Notes under the pieces: model-generated
The model's input: only the letters and a program-made list of their open reading frames with translations
Database searches by the model: none
Told to the model about the DNA's origin: nothing
Translations under genes and position numbers: made by a program
In this document: in pieces, positions 14,014 to 21,333 of the stretch
How the letters are laid out: each line of letters begins with the position of its first letter
Position numbering within the stretch: position 1 is the stretch's first letter
Virus record (IMG/VR): IMGVR_UViG_3300029893_000055
Span: 1-27,999 of that record
Length of the DNA: 27,999 nt
Strand: one strand, 5' to 3'
From: a virus

Positions 14014-14604
14014 ATGAACAATCCCAAGCCCTGGTACCTGTCCCGCGGCGTGGTCGGCGGCCTGGTCGCCGCCGTGCTGCCGCTGCTCGGCCTGTTCGGC
14101 GTCAGCCTGAGCGCCGAGGACCAGCTCCAGCTCGTCAACGTGATCGTCGCCCTCGCCACCTCGGTCGCCGGCGTGGTCGCCATTGTCGGCCGCCTGAAGG
14201 CCGACCGCCCGATCGGCAAGGCCGACGACGGCTTCCCCGCCGGATTCGGCCACGGCCTGGCGGTGCTGCTGATCGCCGTCACCATGGTCGGCTCGCTGTC
14301 GGCCTGCGCCGTGCAGCAGGCCGAGACGCCGGCCCAGAGGGTGTTTGCCCTGCAGGGCCAGCTCAACGGCCTGCTGGCCACCGTCGACCATTACGTCCAT
14401 TCGCCCGACGCCGCGGCCAGGCCCGAGGTCAAGGAGGCGCTGCAGCGCGCCACCGTGACCGCCGTCGCCGCCGTCAAATCCGCCCAGGCCGCCGTGCGTT
14501 CGGGGCGCGATCCCGCCATCCCGGCGGCGCTCGCCGCGGCTGGTGCCGCCGTGGCCGAGCTGTCGGCCGCGATCGCCAAGCACAACCTGCTCGAGGAGAA
14601 CTGA
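14014..14604 (+). CDS. Holin-like membrane domain fused to a lipoprotein domain
   Basis: In this 196-residue protein, residues 12-30 (VVGGLVAAVLPLLGLFGV) and about 40-60 (VNVIVALATSVAGVVAIVGR) are two membrane segments in the layout of small alphaproteobacterial phage holins that begin PWYLSRGVxGGLVA. A third hydrophobic stretch (79-97, GHGLAVLLIAVTMVGSLSA) ends in a lipobox LSAC with Cys98. It is followed by a helical, alanine-rich, periplasm-type domain (ETPAQRVFALQGQLNGLLAT). In related phages a holin and a lipoprotein of this kind are usually separate genes. The start is ATG 14014, nine bases after the endolysin stop. A role in lysis is inferred from these features and position. Confidence 0.78.
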   Translation: MNNPKPWYLSRGVVGGLVAAVLPLLGLFGVSLSAEDQLQLVNVIVALATSVAGVVAIVGRLKADRPIGKADDGFPAGFGHGLAVLLIAVTMVGSLSACAVQQAETPAQRVFALQGQLNGLLATVDHYVHSPDAAARPEVKEALQRATVTAVAAVKSAQAAVRSGRDPAIPAALAAAGAAVAELSAAIAKHNLLEEN

Positions 14605-14605
14605 C

Positions 14606-14797
14606 ATGGCCGCCTCCGCCGCCATCATGCTCGGCATCAAGATCGCCGAGGCCGTCGCCCGCGGCATCCCCGCCGCCATCGAAGCCAAGAACTCGATCGA
14701 ACGCATGGTCGCCGAGAAGCGCGATCCGACGCCCGAGGAATGGGCCGAACTGAACGCCATCACCGACGGCCTGGCGGCCAGCATCGCCGAGGCGTGA
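14606..14797 (+). CDS. Small helical protein (63 aa)
   Basis: It is not recognised with certainty. The N-terminal half is moderately hydrophobic (ASAAIMLGIKIAEAVARGIP). The second half has the segment KRDPTPEEWAELNAITDGLA (40-59), a pattern common in small proteins of phage lysis blocks. It starts two bases after the upstream stop, preceded by CGAGGAG, and ends in a TGATG overlap with the zinc-finger gene. Confidence 0.7.
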   Translation: MAASAAIMLGIKIAEAVARGIPAAIEAKNSIERMVAEKRDPTPEEWAELNAITDGLAASIAEA

Positions 14798-15015
14798 TGG
14801 CCGACACCGTCGACCTGGCGCAGGCGCACGAGGAGCGCCTGCGCGCCCAGGCCGTCGAAGCCGCCGTCGCCGCCGCGAAGATCGGCGGCGACGGCGCGCA
14901 GGACTGCCAGCTCTGCGGCGACGAGATCCCGCCGGCCCGCCGCGCGGCGAACCCGGGCGCCCTGACCTGCATCGACTGCCAGCAGCGGCTCGAACGCGCC
15001 ATGGGAGGGCGCTGA
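14797..15015 (+). CDS. DksA/TraR-type C4 zinc-finger protein
   Basis: This 72-residue protein has an N-terminal helix (QAHEERLRAQAVEAAVAAAK) and a four-cysteine zinc finger, C37xxC40 and C58xxC61, in the TraR/DksA arrangement (CQLCGDEIPPARRAA, then GALTCIDCQ). TraR-like proteins bind the RNA polymerase secondary channel and mimic DksA plus ppGpp. Many Mu-like and P2-like phages carry one in the lysis/late region. It could tune host transcription during late expression. The start is ATG 14797 in a TGATG overlap. Confidence 0.9.
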   Translation: MADTVDLAQAHEERLRAQAVEAAVAAAKIGGDGAQDCQLCGDEIPPARRAANPGALTCIDCQQRLERAMGGR

Positions 15016-15019
15016 CCCG

Positions 15020-15397
15020 ATGGAAGACTTCGTCCGCACCTGGTGGCCGTTGGCCGCCTTCTTCGTCAACGCCGTGGTGCTGTGGGCGGCGTGGTCGCTG
15101 CGCCGCGGGTTCGTCACCAAGGAACAGTTCGACGCCTATCGCGACGAGCATGACGAAGAGCACGACGCGCTGATCGGCCGGCTCAACGCCGGCGACGTCC
15201 GTTTCACGCGGCTGGAGACCATCCTCGAGCACATGCCGACCAAGGAAGACGTCGACGCGCTGATCGCGCGCCTGGGGCAGACCGGCATAGAGATCGCCGG
15301 GCTGCGCGGGGACATCAAGGCCATCAACGCCGTGATCCGCGCCGTGCAGCGCGACAACGACCTGCTGGTCGAAGGACACATGGAGGTGAAGCCGTGA
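15020..15397 (+). CDS. DUF2730 membrane-anchored coiled-coil protein (Mu gp25-like)
   Basis: This 125-residue protein has one N-terminal membrane segment (WWPLAAFFVNAVVLWAAWSL, 8-27), a basic RR just after it, then a long helical coiled-coil region (EQFDAYRDEHDEEHDALIGR onward). DUF2730 proteins occur in this position in Mu-like phages, before the gp26/gp27 genes. Their function is not established; the layout resembles an inner-membrane spanin (Rz-like), which is only a suggestion. It starts four bases after the zinc-finger stop and overlaps the next gene by ATGA. Confidence 0.8.
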   Translation: MEDFVRTWWPLAAFFVNAVVLWAAWSLRRGFVTKEQFDAYRDEHDEEHDALIGRLNAGDVRFTRLETILEHMPTKEDVDALIARLGQTGIEIAGLRGDIKAINAVIRAVQRDNDLLVEGHMEVKP

Positions 15398-15699
15398 GCA
15401 AGTCCGCCGCCGTCGCCGCCACCTTCGCGGCCGACCGCCGCCTGGTCATCCTGCGCCTGCTGATGGAGACCGGCGCCGGCATCAACACTTCGGCCCTGGA
15501 GAAGGCGGTCTACCAGTTCCACCGCACCGTCGACCGCGACATGATCCGCGACGACGCCCGCTGGCTGTCGGGCCGCGGCCTGGTCGAGCTCGAGGAGCTG
15601 ACCGCCGACCTGTGGGTGGTCTCGATCACCACCAAAGGCGAGCGCGTCGCCCGCGGCGAGATCCGCGTCGAAGGCGTCGACCGGCCGACGAGGGCGTGA
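15394..15699 (+). CDS. Winged-helix protein, Mu gp26-like
   Basis: This 101-residue protein reads as a winged helix. RRLVILRLLMETGAGINTSA (15-34) is followed by VYQFHRTVDRDMIRDDARWL (39-58), and a beta wing VVSITTKGERVARG (74-87). It matches the small conserved protein that precedes gp27 in Mu-like phages. The DNA or RNA target is unknown. It starts in an ATGA overlap with DUF2730 and ends in a TGATG overlap with the small terminase gene. Confidence 0.8.
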   Translation: MSKSAAVAATFAADRRLVILRLLMETGAGINTSALEKAVYQFHRTVDRDMIRDDARWLSGRGLVELEELTADLWVVSITTKGERVARGEIRVEGVDRPTRA

Positions 15700-16259
15700 T
15701 GCCGATCCCGTCGAGCCTGAAGACCCTGCCGCCGGCGGTCCTCGCCCAGGTCAACTTCATGATCACCGAGGGCGGCTGGACGATCGACCAGATCGTCGGC
15801 TACCTCTCGGAGGCCGGGCACCCGCGCTCGCGTTCGGCCGTCGGCCGCCATGCCCGGAACGTCAACGAGGTCGCCGCCAAGCTGCGCGAGAGCCGCGAGG
15901 TGGTCGACGCGCTGGTGCGCGAGATGGGACCGCAGGCGACCGAGGGGAAGCACGGCCGGCTGCTGGTCGAGATCCTGCGCAAGCTCGCGTTCGATTCGTT
16001 GCTGAAGAAGATGGACGGCGAGGGCGAGGACCTCGAGAGCCAGGACTTCTTCTTCTTCGCCAAGGCGATGAAGGAACTCTCCTCGTCCGTTCGCCTGGAG
16101 CAGGACTACGTCCACAAGGAACGTGACCGCATCCGCGCCGAGGAAGCCGAGAAGCTCGAGCGCGGCGTCAAGGCGGTGGAGGACGAGGCCAAGGGCGGCA
16201 AGCTGACGCCCGCCGAGGCCCTGGCCCGAGTGCGGGCGATCTACCGGGGCGAGGCATGA
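15699..16259 (+). CDS. Terminase small subunit-like protein (DUF3486, Mu gp27)
   Basis: In this 186-residue protein, residues 1-60 hold a DNA-binding helix-turn-helix (FMITEGGWTIDQIVGYLSEA, then SAVGRHARNVNEVAAKLRES). The middle is helical (LLVEILRKLAFDSLLKKM, FFFFAKAMKELSSSVR) and the C-terminal part is a charged coiled coil (VHKERDRIRAEEAEKLERGV). This is the DUF3486 layout of Mu gp27, thought to recognise phage DNA for packaging. It sits directly before the large terminase (ATGA overlap at 16256), which supports the role. Confidence 0.87.
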   Translation: MPIPSSLKTLPPAVLAQVNFMITEGGWTIDQIVGYLSEAGHPRSRSAVGRHARNVNEVAAKLRESREVVDALVREMGPQATEGKHGRLLVEILRKLAFDSLLKKMDGEGEDLESQDFFFFAKAMKELSSSVRLEQDYVHKERDRIRAEEAEKLERGVKAVEDEAKGGKLTPAEALARVRAIYRGEA

Positions 16260-17644
16260 GCGCCGGAATCCTGCACCTCTACCAGCGGCGCTGGCTGGAG
16301 GACAAGGCGCGCTTCAAGATCGGCATGTTCGCACGCCAGACCGGAAAGACCTTCACCACCACCCTGGAGATCGTCGACGAGTGCATGGAGGCCGAGCTGC
16401 TCGGCCGCAAGGAACGCTGGGTCATCCTGTCGCGCGGCGAGCGCCAGGCGCGCGAGGCGATCGAGGAAGGCGTCAGGCTGCACTGCAAGGCCTATGGCCA
16501 AGCCTTCGAGGCCAGCGAATACGACTTCGTGGCCCAGCACGGCAAGGTGTCCTACAAGGCGGTGGAAGTGACGTTCCCCGGCGGTTCGCGCGTCACCGCG
16601 CTGCCGGCCAACCCCGATACGGCGCGCGGCTTCTCGGCCAACGTGTTCCTGGACGAGTTCGCCTTCCATCAGGACAGCCGCAAGATCTGGACGGCGCTGT
16701 TCCCGGTGATCTCGAAGCCCGGCCTGAAGCTGCGCGTCACGTCGACGCCGAACGGCAAGGGCAACAAGTTTCACGACCTGTGGACTGGCAAGGATGCCGT
16801 CTGGTCGCGCCACAAGGTGGACATCTACCAGGCCGTTGCCGAAGGACTCGAGCGGGACATCGACGAGCTGCGCGCCGCCCTCGGCGACGACGACGCCTGG
16901 CGCCAGGAGTACGAGCTGGAGTTCCTCGAGGAGGCGTCGGCCTGGTTGTCCTACGACCTGATCGCGGCCTGCGAGCACGAGGACGCCGGCAGGCCCGAGC
17001 TGTACCAGGGCGGCAGCGTCTTCATCGGGAACGATATCGCCAGGCGCAAGCACCTGTGGGTGGCGTGGGTCTGGGAGGAAGTCGGCGACGTGCTGTGGAC
17101 GCGCGAGATCCGCACGCTGCAGAACGCCACCTTCGCCGAACAGGACGCGGTGATCGACGAGCTGATGGCGCGCTACCGCGTGACCAGGCTGTCGATGGAC
17201 CAGACCGGCATGGGCGAGAAGCCGGTCGAAGACGCCCAGCGCCGGCACGGCACGGCCCGGGTCGAAGGCGTCCTGCTGGCCGGATCGCGGCCTCTGGATA
17301 TCGCCACCGCCGCCCGACAGCGGTTCGAGGATCGGCGGCTGCGCATACCGGCCGGCGATCCCGTCCTGCGCGCCGACCTGCACAAGCTGAAGAAGGTCAT
17401 CGGTCCGACAGGGCACCCGCGCCTGGTCGCCGATGATGATTCGGAAGGGCACGCCGACCGCACCTGGGCGGCGTTCCTGGGGATCGCCTCGGCCGAGGGC
17501 GGCGGTCAGCCGCCGGCCGGCGCCAACGTCGCCAAGTCGGACAGCAGCTACCGGCCGGCCGGGCGGCCGGCGGTCAACCAGGGCCGCCCGCTGATCGCGC
17601 GGCCGTTCGAGGGGGGGATCCATGGGCGTCATCGCCGCCGTTAA
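16256..17644 (+). CDS. Terminase large subunit (Mu gp28-like)
   Basis: This 462-residue protein is the ATPase motor and headful nuclease for DNA packaging. Walker A is ARQTGKT (26-32) and Walker B is VFLDEFAF (130-137, D133/E134). A coupling segment RVTSTPNGKGNKFHDLW follows. The C-terminal nuclease half contains the expected acidic positions in FIGNDIARRKH, SMDQTGMGEK and GHADRTWA. Mu-like phages package host-flanked DNA by a headful mechanism. Its last 23 bases overlap the portal gene, which is normal for this pair. Confidence 0.94.
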   Translation: MSAGILHLYQRRWLEDKARFKIGMFARQTGKTFTTTLEIVDECMEAELLGRKERWVILSRGERQAREAIEEGVRLHCKAYGQAFEASEYDFVAQHGKVSYKAVEVTFPGGSRVTALPANPDTARGFSANVFLDEFAFHQDSRKIWTALFPVISKPGLKLRVTSTPNGKGNKFHDLWTGKDAVWSRHKVDIYQAVAEGLERDIDELRAALGDDDAWRQEYELEFLEEASAWLSYDLIAACEHEDAGRPELYQGGSVFIGNDIARRKHLWVAWVWEEVGDVLWTREIRTLQNATFAEQDAVIDELMARYRVTRLSMDQTGMGEKPVEDAQRRHGTARVEGVLLAGSRPLDIATAARQRFEDRRLRIPAGDPVLRADLHKLKKVIGPTGHPRLVADDDSEGHADRTWAAFLGIASAEGGGQPPAGANVAKSDSSYRPAGRPAVNQGRPLIARPFEGGIHGRHRRR

Positions 17645-19067
17645 GAGGCTGTTCGGAGCCGGCGCGGAGACCGCGTCCGCGCCGCCGCCGGCCGCGCTGC
17701 GCGAAGCCGCCGGCGCCACCATCGATCGCGACGAGGCCGAGTGGCGGCGCCTGACCGGCGACGCCCGCCGGGACCTGGCGCCGCTGACCCAGAAGCGGAT
17801 GCAGGATCTGGCGGTCTATCTGTGGAAGGCCAACCTGCTGGCCAACCGCATGGTCGAGCTGCCGGTCGCCTATCTGCTGGCCGAGGGCGTCAGCCTGTCG
17901 GCGCCGGACCCCGAGGCACAGGGCTGGCTGGACGCCTTCTGGCGCGATCCGATCAACCGGCTCGACCTCAAGCTGCCGAAGAAGGTGCGCGAGCTGGCGC
18001 TCTATGGCGAGCAGTGCTGGCCGGTGTTCGTCAACGAGTTCGACGGCATGGTGCGCCTGGGCTACGTGGACCCCGGGCTGATCGAGACGGTGGTCACCGA
18101 TCCCGACAACATCGAGCAGCCGATCGGCATCGTCACGGTGCGCGACAAGCGCGGCAAGGCCCGGCGCTACCGGGTGATCGTCAACGGCCCCGAGACCGTG
18201 TTCAGCCGCCGCACCCAGGAAATCCGCGCCAGCTTCGGCGACGGCGAGTGCTTCTACTACGCCATCAACGACCTGTCGAACGCCACCCGGGGGCAGTCCG
18301 ATCTGATGCCGGCGATGGACTGGCTGGACGCCTACGACGAGGCGCTGTTCGGTGAGCTGGAGCGCTGGAATTACCTGCGCGCCTTCATCTGGGACGTCAC
18401 CCTGAAGGGCGCGACGCAGGAGGAGGTCAACCGGCGGGCCGCCTCGATCGTGGTACCGGAGGCCGGCGGCATCCGCGTGCACAACGATTCGGAGGAATGG
18501 GACGCCGTGTCGCCGGAAATCAAGTCCTACGACGCCGGCGCCGCGGCGCGGCTGTTCCGCAATCACGTCCTGGGCGGCGGCTCGATTCCCGAGCACTGGT
18601 ACGGCGGCGGCGGCGACGTCAACCGCGCCACCGCCGGCGAGATGGGCGAGCCGACCTTCAAGATGTTCTCGATGCGCCAGGCGCTGTGGAAGGCGATCCT
18701 GGAGGAGATCGGCACGTATGTCGTCCGACAGCGCGCCAAGGCGCTGTACGGCCGCGAGCCCGACCCTGCCAATCAGGCCGACACCGAGGCCTATGCGGTC
18801 ACCGCCAACTTCCCCGAGCTGACGGCGCGCGACACCACCAAATACGCCGCCGCCCTGGGCCAGGTCGTCGCCGCCGGCGCCCAGGCGATCACCGAGGGCC
18901 TGCTGTCGAAGAAGACCGTCACGGCGATCGTCGCGTCGATCGCCGGCCGCCTGGGCGTGGAGATCGACGTCGACGCCGAGCTCGAGACAGCGCTCGACGA
19001 GGCCGCCGCCAAGGCCGAGCGCGACGGCTTCCCCGACTTCCCGGAGGACGACGGAGAGCCGGCATGA
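17622..19067 (+). CDS. Portal protein
   Basis: This 481-residue protein lies directly after the terminase and forms the ring through which DNA enters the head. It looks like a general siphophage portal rather than the DUF935 portal of Mu itself. Recognisable parts are YLWKANLLANRMVELPVAYL (about 67-86), VRELALYGEQCWPVFVNEF, YVDPGLIETVVTDPDNIEQP, YYAINDLSNATRGQSDLMPA and a late segment PEHWYGGGGDVNRATAGEMG. The C-terminal region is helical and acidic. The start is ATG 17622 with GAGGGGGG ahead. It ends in an ATGA overlap. Confidence 0.9.
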   Translation: MGVIAAVKRLFGAGAETASAPPPAALREAAGATIDRDEAEWRRLTGDARRDLAPLTQKRMQDLAVYLWKANLLANRMVELPVAYLLAEGVSLSAPDPEAQGWLDAFWRDPINRLDLKLPKKVRELALYGEQCWPVFVNEFDGMVRLGYVDPGLIETVVTDPDNIEQPIGIVTVRDKRGKARRYRVIVNGPETVFSRRTQEIRASFGDGECFYYAINDLSNATRGQSDLMPAMDWLDAYDEALFGELERWNYLRAFIWDVTLKGATQEEVNRRAASIVVPEAGGIRVHNDSEEWDAVSPEIKSYDAGAAARLFRNHVLGGGSIPEHWYGGGGDVNRATAGEMGEPTFKMFSMRQALWKAILEEIGTYVVRQRAKALYGREPDPANQADTEAYAVTANFPELTARDTTKYAAALGQVVAAGAQAITEGLLSKKTVTAIVASIAGRLGVEIDVDAELETALDEAAAKAERDGFPDFPEDDGEPA

Positions 19068-19291
19068 TCCCGGCCCGCCGGGTGATCGTGCTCGCCATCG
19101 CGGTGCCGCTGGCCATCGACGTCCCGCGGCGCCTGGACGTTCGGCTGGCGCGCATGCAAACCGAGCCGCCGAATCCGCGACGGAGTAGCGGCAGGATCAC
19201 GGCGGCGCGCGTCGCCGCCTTCCGCCGCAGGCTGGCGGCGCGGCGCGGGCGGATCGGCGCCTGGTGGTGGAGGCTGCTGCCGTGCCGATGA
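19064..19291 (+). CDS. Possible small basic protein between portal and MuF (75 aa)
   Basis: A frame opens in an ATGA overlap with the portal stop. The N-terminal 20 residues are hydrophobic (RRVIVLAIAVPLAIDVPRRL is the core). The remainder is very rich in Arg, with WWWRLL near the end. It overlaps the MuF start by up to 28 bases. Without it the portal-MuF gap would be about 200 bases, unusual in this packed region, which favours coding. No family is recognised; a small membrane or nucleic-acid-binding protein is possible. Confidence 0.5.
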   Translation: MIPARRVIVLAIAVPLAIDVPRRLDVRLARMQTEPPNPRRSSGRITAARVAAFRRRLAARRGRIGAWWWRLLPCR

Positions 19292-20658
19292 CGAAGGCCG
19301 AGCGCGACGCCGCCTTCCGCAAGGCGCGATCCGAGCAGCTCAAGCGCCTGGTCGGGCTGCAGCGCCGGGCGGCCGAGGAGGCGATCGCGCTGCTCGATGC
19401 GGCGGCGGTCGAGATCCGCGGCAAGCTGGCCGGCGCCTCCGAGTTCGAGGCCTGGCGGCTGGCCGGCGTGCAGCGCCAGGTCGACGCCCGCCTCGACGAG
19501 CTGGGCGCGGCGCTGGCCCAGGCCGGCACGGCGGCCGCCGGCGAGGCCTGGGCCGCCGGCGTCGAGCTGGTCGACGCGCCGATCGCCGTCGGCGGCGTGC
19601 AGCTCGGGGGCGTGCTGGGCGAGATCGATCCCGGCCAGCTCATGGCCATGCGCAGCTTCATGACCGACCGGCTGAAGGACGTGGCGGCCGAGGCCGGCGC
19701 CAGGATCAAGACCCAGCTTGGCCTGGTCATGACCGGTGCGGTCAATCCCAACCAGGCGCTGGACGCGATCGCCGCCAGCCTGACCAGCGGCGGCCGCGGC
19801 CGCGCGATCACCATCATGCGCACCGAGCTGGGCCGCGCCTATTCGACGGCGGCGCACGAGCGGATGAGCCAGGCCGAGAAGGTGCTGGTGTCGCCTTCGG
19901 GCAAGCCGCTGCTCAAGAAACAGTGGCGGCGGTCCGGCAAGCGCCGAAGCCGTCCGAGCCACGACCTGGCCGACGGCCAGATCAAGGCCATCGACGAGCC
20001 GTTCAAGGTCGGCGGCACGGACATCCTGTTTCCGCGCCACCCCTCGGCGCCGGCCAGGCACAGCGTCAACTGCGGCTGCGTCAGCCTGCCCTACATGGAC
20101 GACTGGGAGCTGCGCCATCCCGGCGAGCGGCCGATCGGCGAGGAGGAGCGCGGCGATCCGGGCAAGCTGACGGTCGAGGACGCCCGCGCCCAGGGCTTCG
20201 CCCGCTGGGCCAAGCGGCTGGATTCGGGGAAGCTGACGCCGGGCGGCCATTGGGAGACCGTCGCCGCCCTGCCGCGGGCGCTGGATCAGCCGCTGGCCGC
20301 GCGCGGCATCCAGCCGCTGTCGCCGGACGTCGGCATCTCCGACCGCAAGATCGCGCGCATGCGCCGGGAATCGAAGAAGCATCCCCTGCCGATGTCGATC
20401 ATCGAGACGCTGCCCGACGTCATCGCCCGGCCGAAGGCGGTGCTGCGCCATGTCGGCGCCGGCGCGTCCGGCCGGGACCTGGTGTTCGTGGCCGATGTCC
20501 CGGGCGAGGACCGCCTAGCCAAGATCGTCGTCAAGCTGGGCAGCGACAACGCCCGCGCCCGCCGGCGCCGGCACAACTGGATCCTGTCGGGCAAAATGGA
20601 GACACGCGATATCCTGGCCAACGAGGGCCAGTTCGAGCTGCTGACGGGAAGCTTGTGA
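19264..20658 (+). CDS. F: MuF head protein fused to a probable PBECR-type nuclease
   Basis: This 464-residue protein has the MuF (SPP1 gp7-like) domain with ITIMRTELGRAYSTAAHERM (about 182-201) and the Cys/His end HSVNCGC (266-272). MuF proteins are minor head proteins attached to the portal and can be injected. Residues about 357-464 look like a phage-Barnase/EndoU/ColicinE5-D/RelE (PBECR) nuclease: MSIIETLPDVIARPKAVLRH (377-396), then RDLVFVADVPGEDRLAKIVV (404-423), and a basic end before GQFELLTG. Such C-terminal toxins occur on MuF proteins of many phages. No immunity gene is obvious. Start choices are GTG 19264, GTG 19282 or ATG 19288. The nuclease call is by pattern and not proven. Confidence 0.82.
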   Translation: MVEAAAVPMTKAERDAAFRKARSEQLKRLVGLQRRAAEEAIALLDAAAVEIRGKLAGASEFEAWRLAGVQRQVDARLDELGAALAQAGTAAAGEAWAAGVELVDAPIAVGGVQLGGVLGEIDPGQLMAMRSFMTDRLKDVAAEAGARIKTQLGLVMTGAVNPNQALDAIAASLTSGGRGRAITIMRTELGRAYSTAAHERMSQAEKVLVSPSGKPLLKKQWRRSGKRRSRPSHDLADGQIKAIDEPFKVGGTDILFPRHPSAPARHSVNCGCVSLPYMDDWELRHPGERPIGEEERGDPGKLTVEDARAQGFARWAKRLDSGKLTPGGHWETVAALPRALDQPLAARGIQPLSPDVGISDRKIARMRRESKKHPLPMSIIETLPDVIARPKAVLRHVGAGASGRDLVFVADVPGEDRLAKIVVKLGSDNARARRRRHNWILSGKMETRDILANEGQFELLTGSL

Positions 20659-20973
20659 CCGCCGGGCGGGGTGCGCGACGTCCCCGACCACACTACGGCG
20701 CCCATGCCGGCGCCGGCGGGCCGCTCCCCTCACGGGGCGAGCGGGCTGAAATCGCCTTCTCAGCACGCCCGGCGGTCATGCACTCAGTATAGGCCCGTCG
20801 ATCCGGCGGCGAAAGCCCCTGCGCGGGCCGCACAACGGACATAGCCCTTTCGGGGGCTCGGTCGTACCCCGGAATGGGTAGACAGGCCTCCTGGCGCTCT
20901 CAGGCGCTCTCAAGCCGCTCTCAAAGCGGGGGGAGAAAACCAGGTCGCCGTTTCGTGGGAGGGCGGCGCGTCT
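20659..20973. other. Non-coding stretch between the two late units
   Basis: I see no gene here. It holds a hairpin (20722-20743: arm CGCTC-CCC, arm GGG-c-GAGCG) after the MuF stop, without a T-run. There is a TATAGG motif at about 20790-20795. Three direct copies of CGCTCTCA lie at 20895-20902, 20905-20912 and 20916-20923, and the last forms a small stem with AGCGG (20925-20929). This is the longest gap in the window and separates the two late transcription units. Confidence 0.55.
20893..20923. repeat. Three direct copies of CGCTCTCA
   Basis: The copies begin at 20895, 20905 and 20916, spaced 10 and 11 bases apart, which is one helical turn. The first two are identical over ten bases (GGCGCTCTCA). 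They end 51 bases before late operator 2. Helical phasing is typical of a regulator array, but chance or slippage could also explain it. Confidence 0.5.
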
Positions 20974-20994
20974 ACCGGACAGGTGTCCGGGTTA
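20974..20994. promoter_or_regulatory. Late operator 2: second copy of the palindromic site
   Basis: The core CCGGACAGGTGTCCGG (20975-20990) and five flanking bases are identical to the copy at 13349-13369. It lies 87 bases before the first gene of the head/tail unit. Placing the start about 43 bases from the dyad centre gives a start near 21026, with CATAGG (21013-21018) as a weak -10. Sharing the site with the unit that follows mor suggests one activator drives both late units. Confidence 0.7.
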
Positions 20995-21081
20995 TCGACC
21001 TCGCGCCGTCTCCATAGGCTGGCACCACATCGGCCGCGGATCAAGGCCGACGAAATCCCCGAGCCCCGGAGACGAACCGAC

Positions 21082-21333
21082 ATGCCGAACGAACCCGCCG
21101 CCGTCCAGCCCGACGCCATCGCCATCGCCAAGGCCCTGAAGGCCGCCGGCATCACCGTGCGCGTCCACAAGACGGATCGCGACGGCAATCCGGTGAAGGA
21201 CAAGGAGACCGGCCGCCAGATGGTGATCGAGCGCGCGGCCGCCGCCGCCGACGTCATCGCCGCCCGCGTGCTGGACGGCGGCAAGCTCCGCCTGGTGACG
21301 ATCGACGGCCGCAAGCACGAGGTCGCCGCGTGA
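21082..21333 (+). CDS. Hypothetical small protein heading the head unit (83 aa)
   Basis: I do not recognise it firmly. Residues 12-30 form a helix (AIAIAKALKAAGITVRVHKT). The second half is a beta/alpha stretch ending LRLVTIDGRKHEVAA. It starts at ATG 21082, with CCGGAGACG as ribosome site, and is the first gene after late operator 2. Its stop overlaps the protease-capsid start (GTGATG). A head-related accessory role is inferred from position. Confidence 0.75.
   Translation: MPNEPAAVQPDAIAIAKALKAAGITVRVHKTDRDGNPVKDKETGRQMVIERAAAAADVIAARVLDGGKLRLVTIDGRKHEVAA

Noticed and set aside
16241-17722. Minus-strand open frame opposite the large terminase
   Set aside because: It is fully covered by the terminase with intact Walker motifs; no recognisable protein in the antisense reading.
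17622-19067. Calling the portal a DUF935 (Mu gp29) protein by position
   Set aside because: The sequence lacks the DUF935 pattern I know and looks like a general siphophage portal, so only the role is given.
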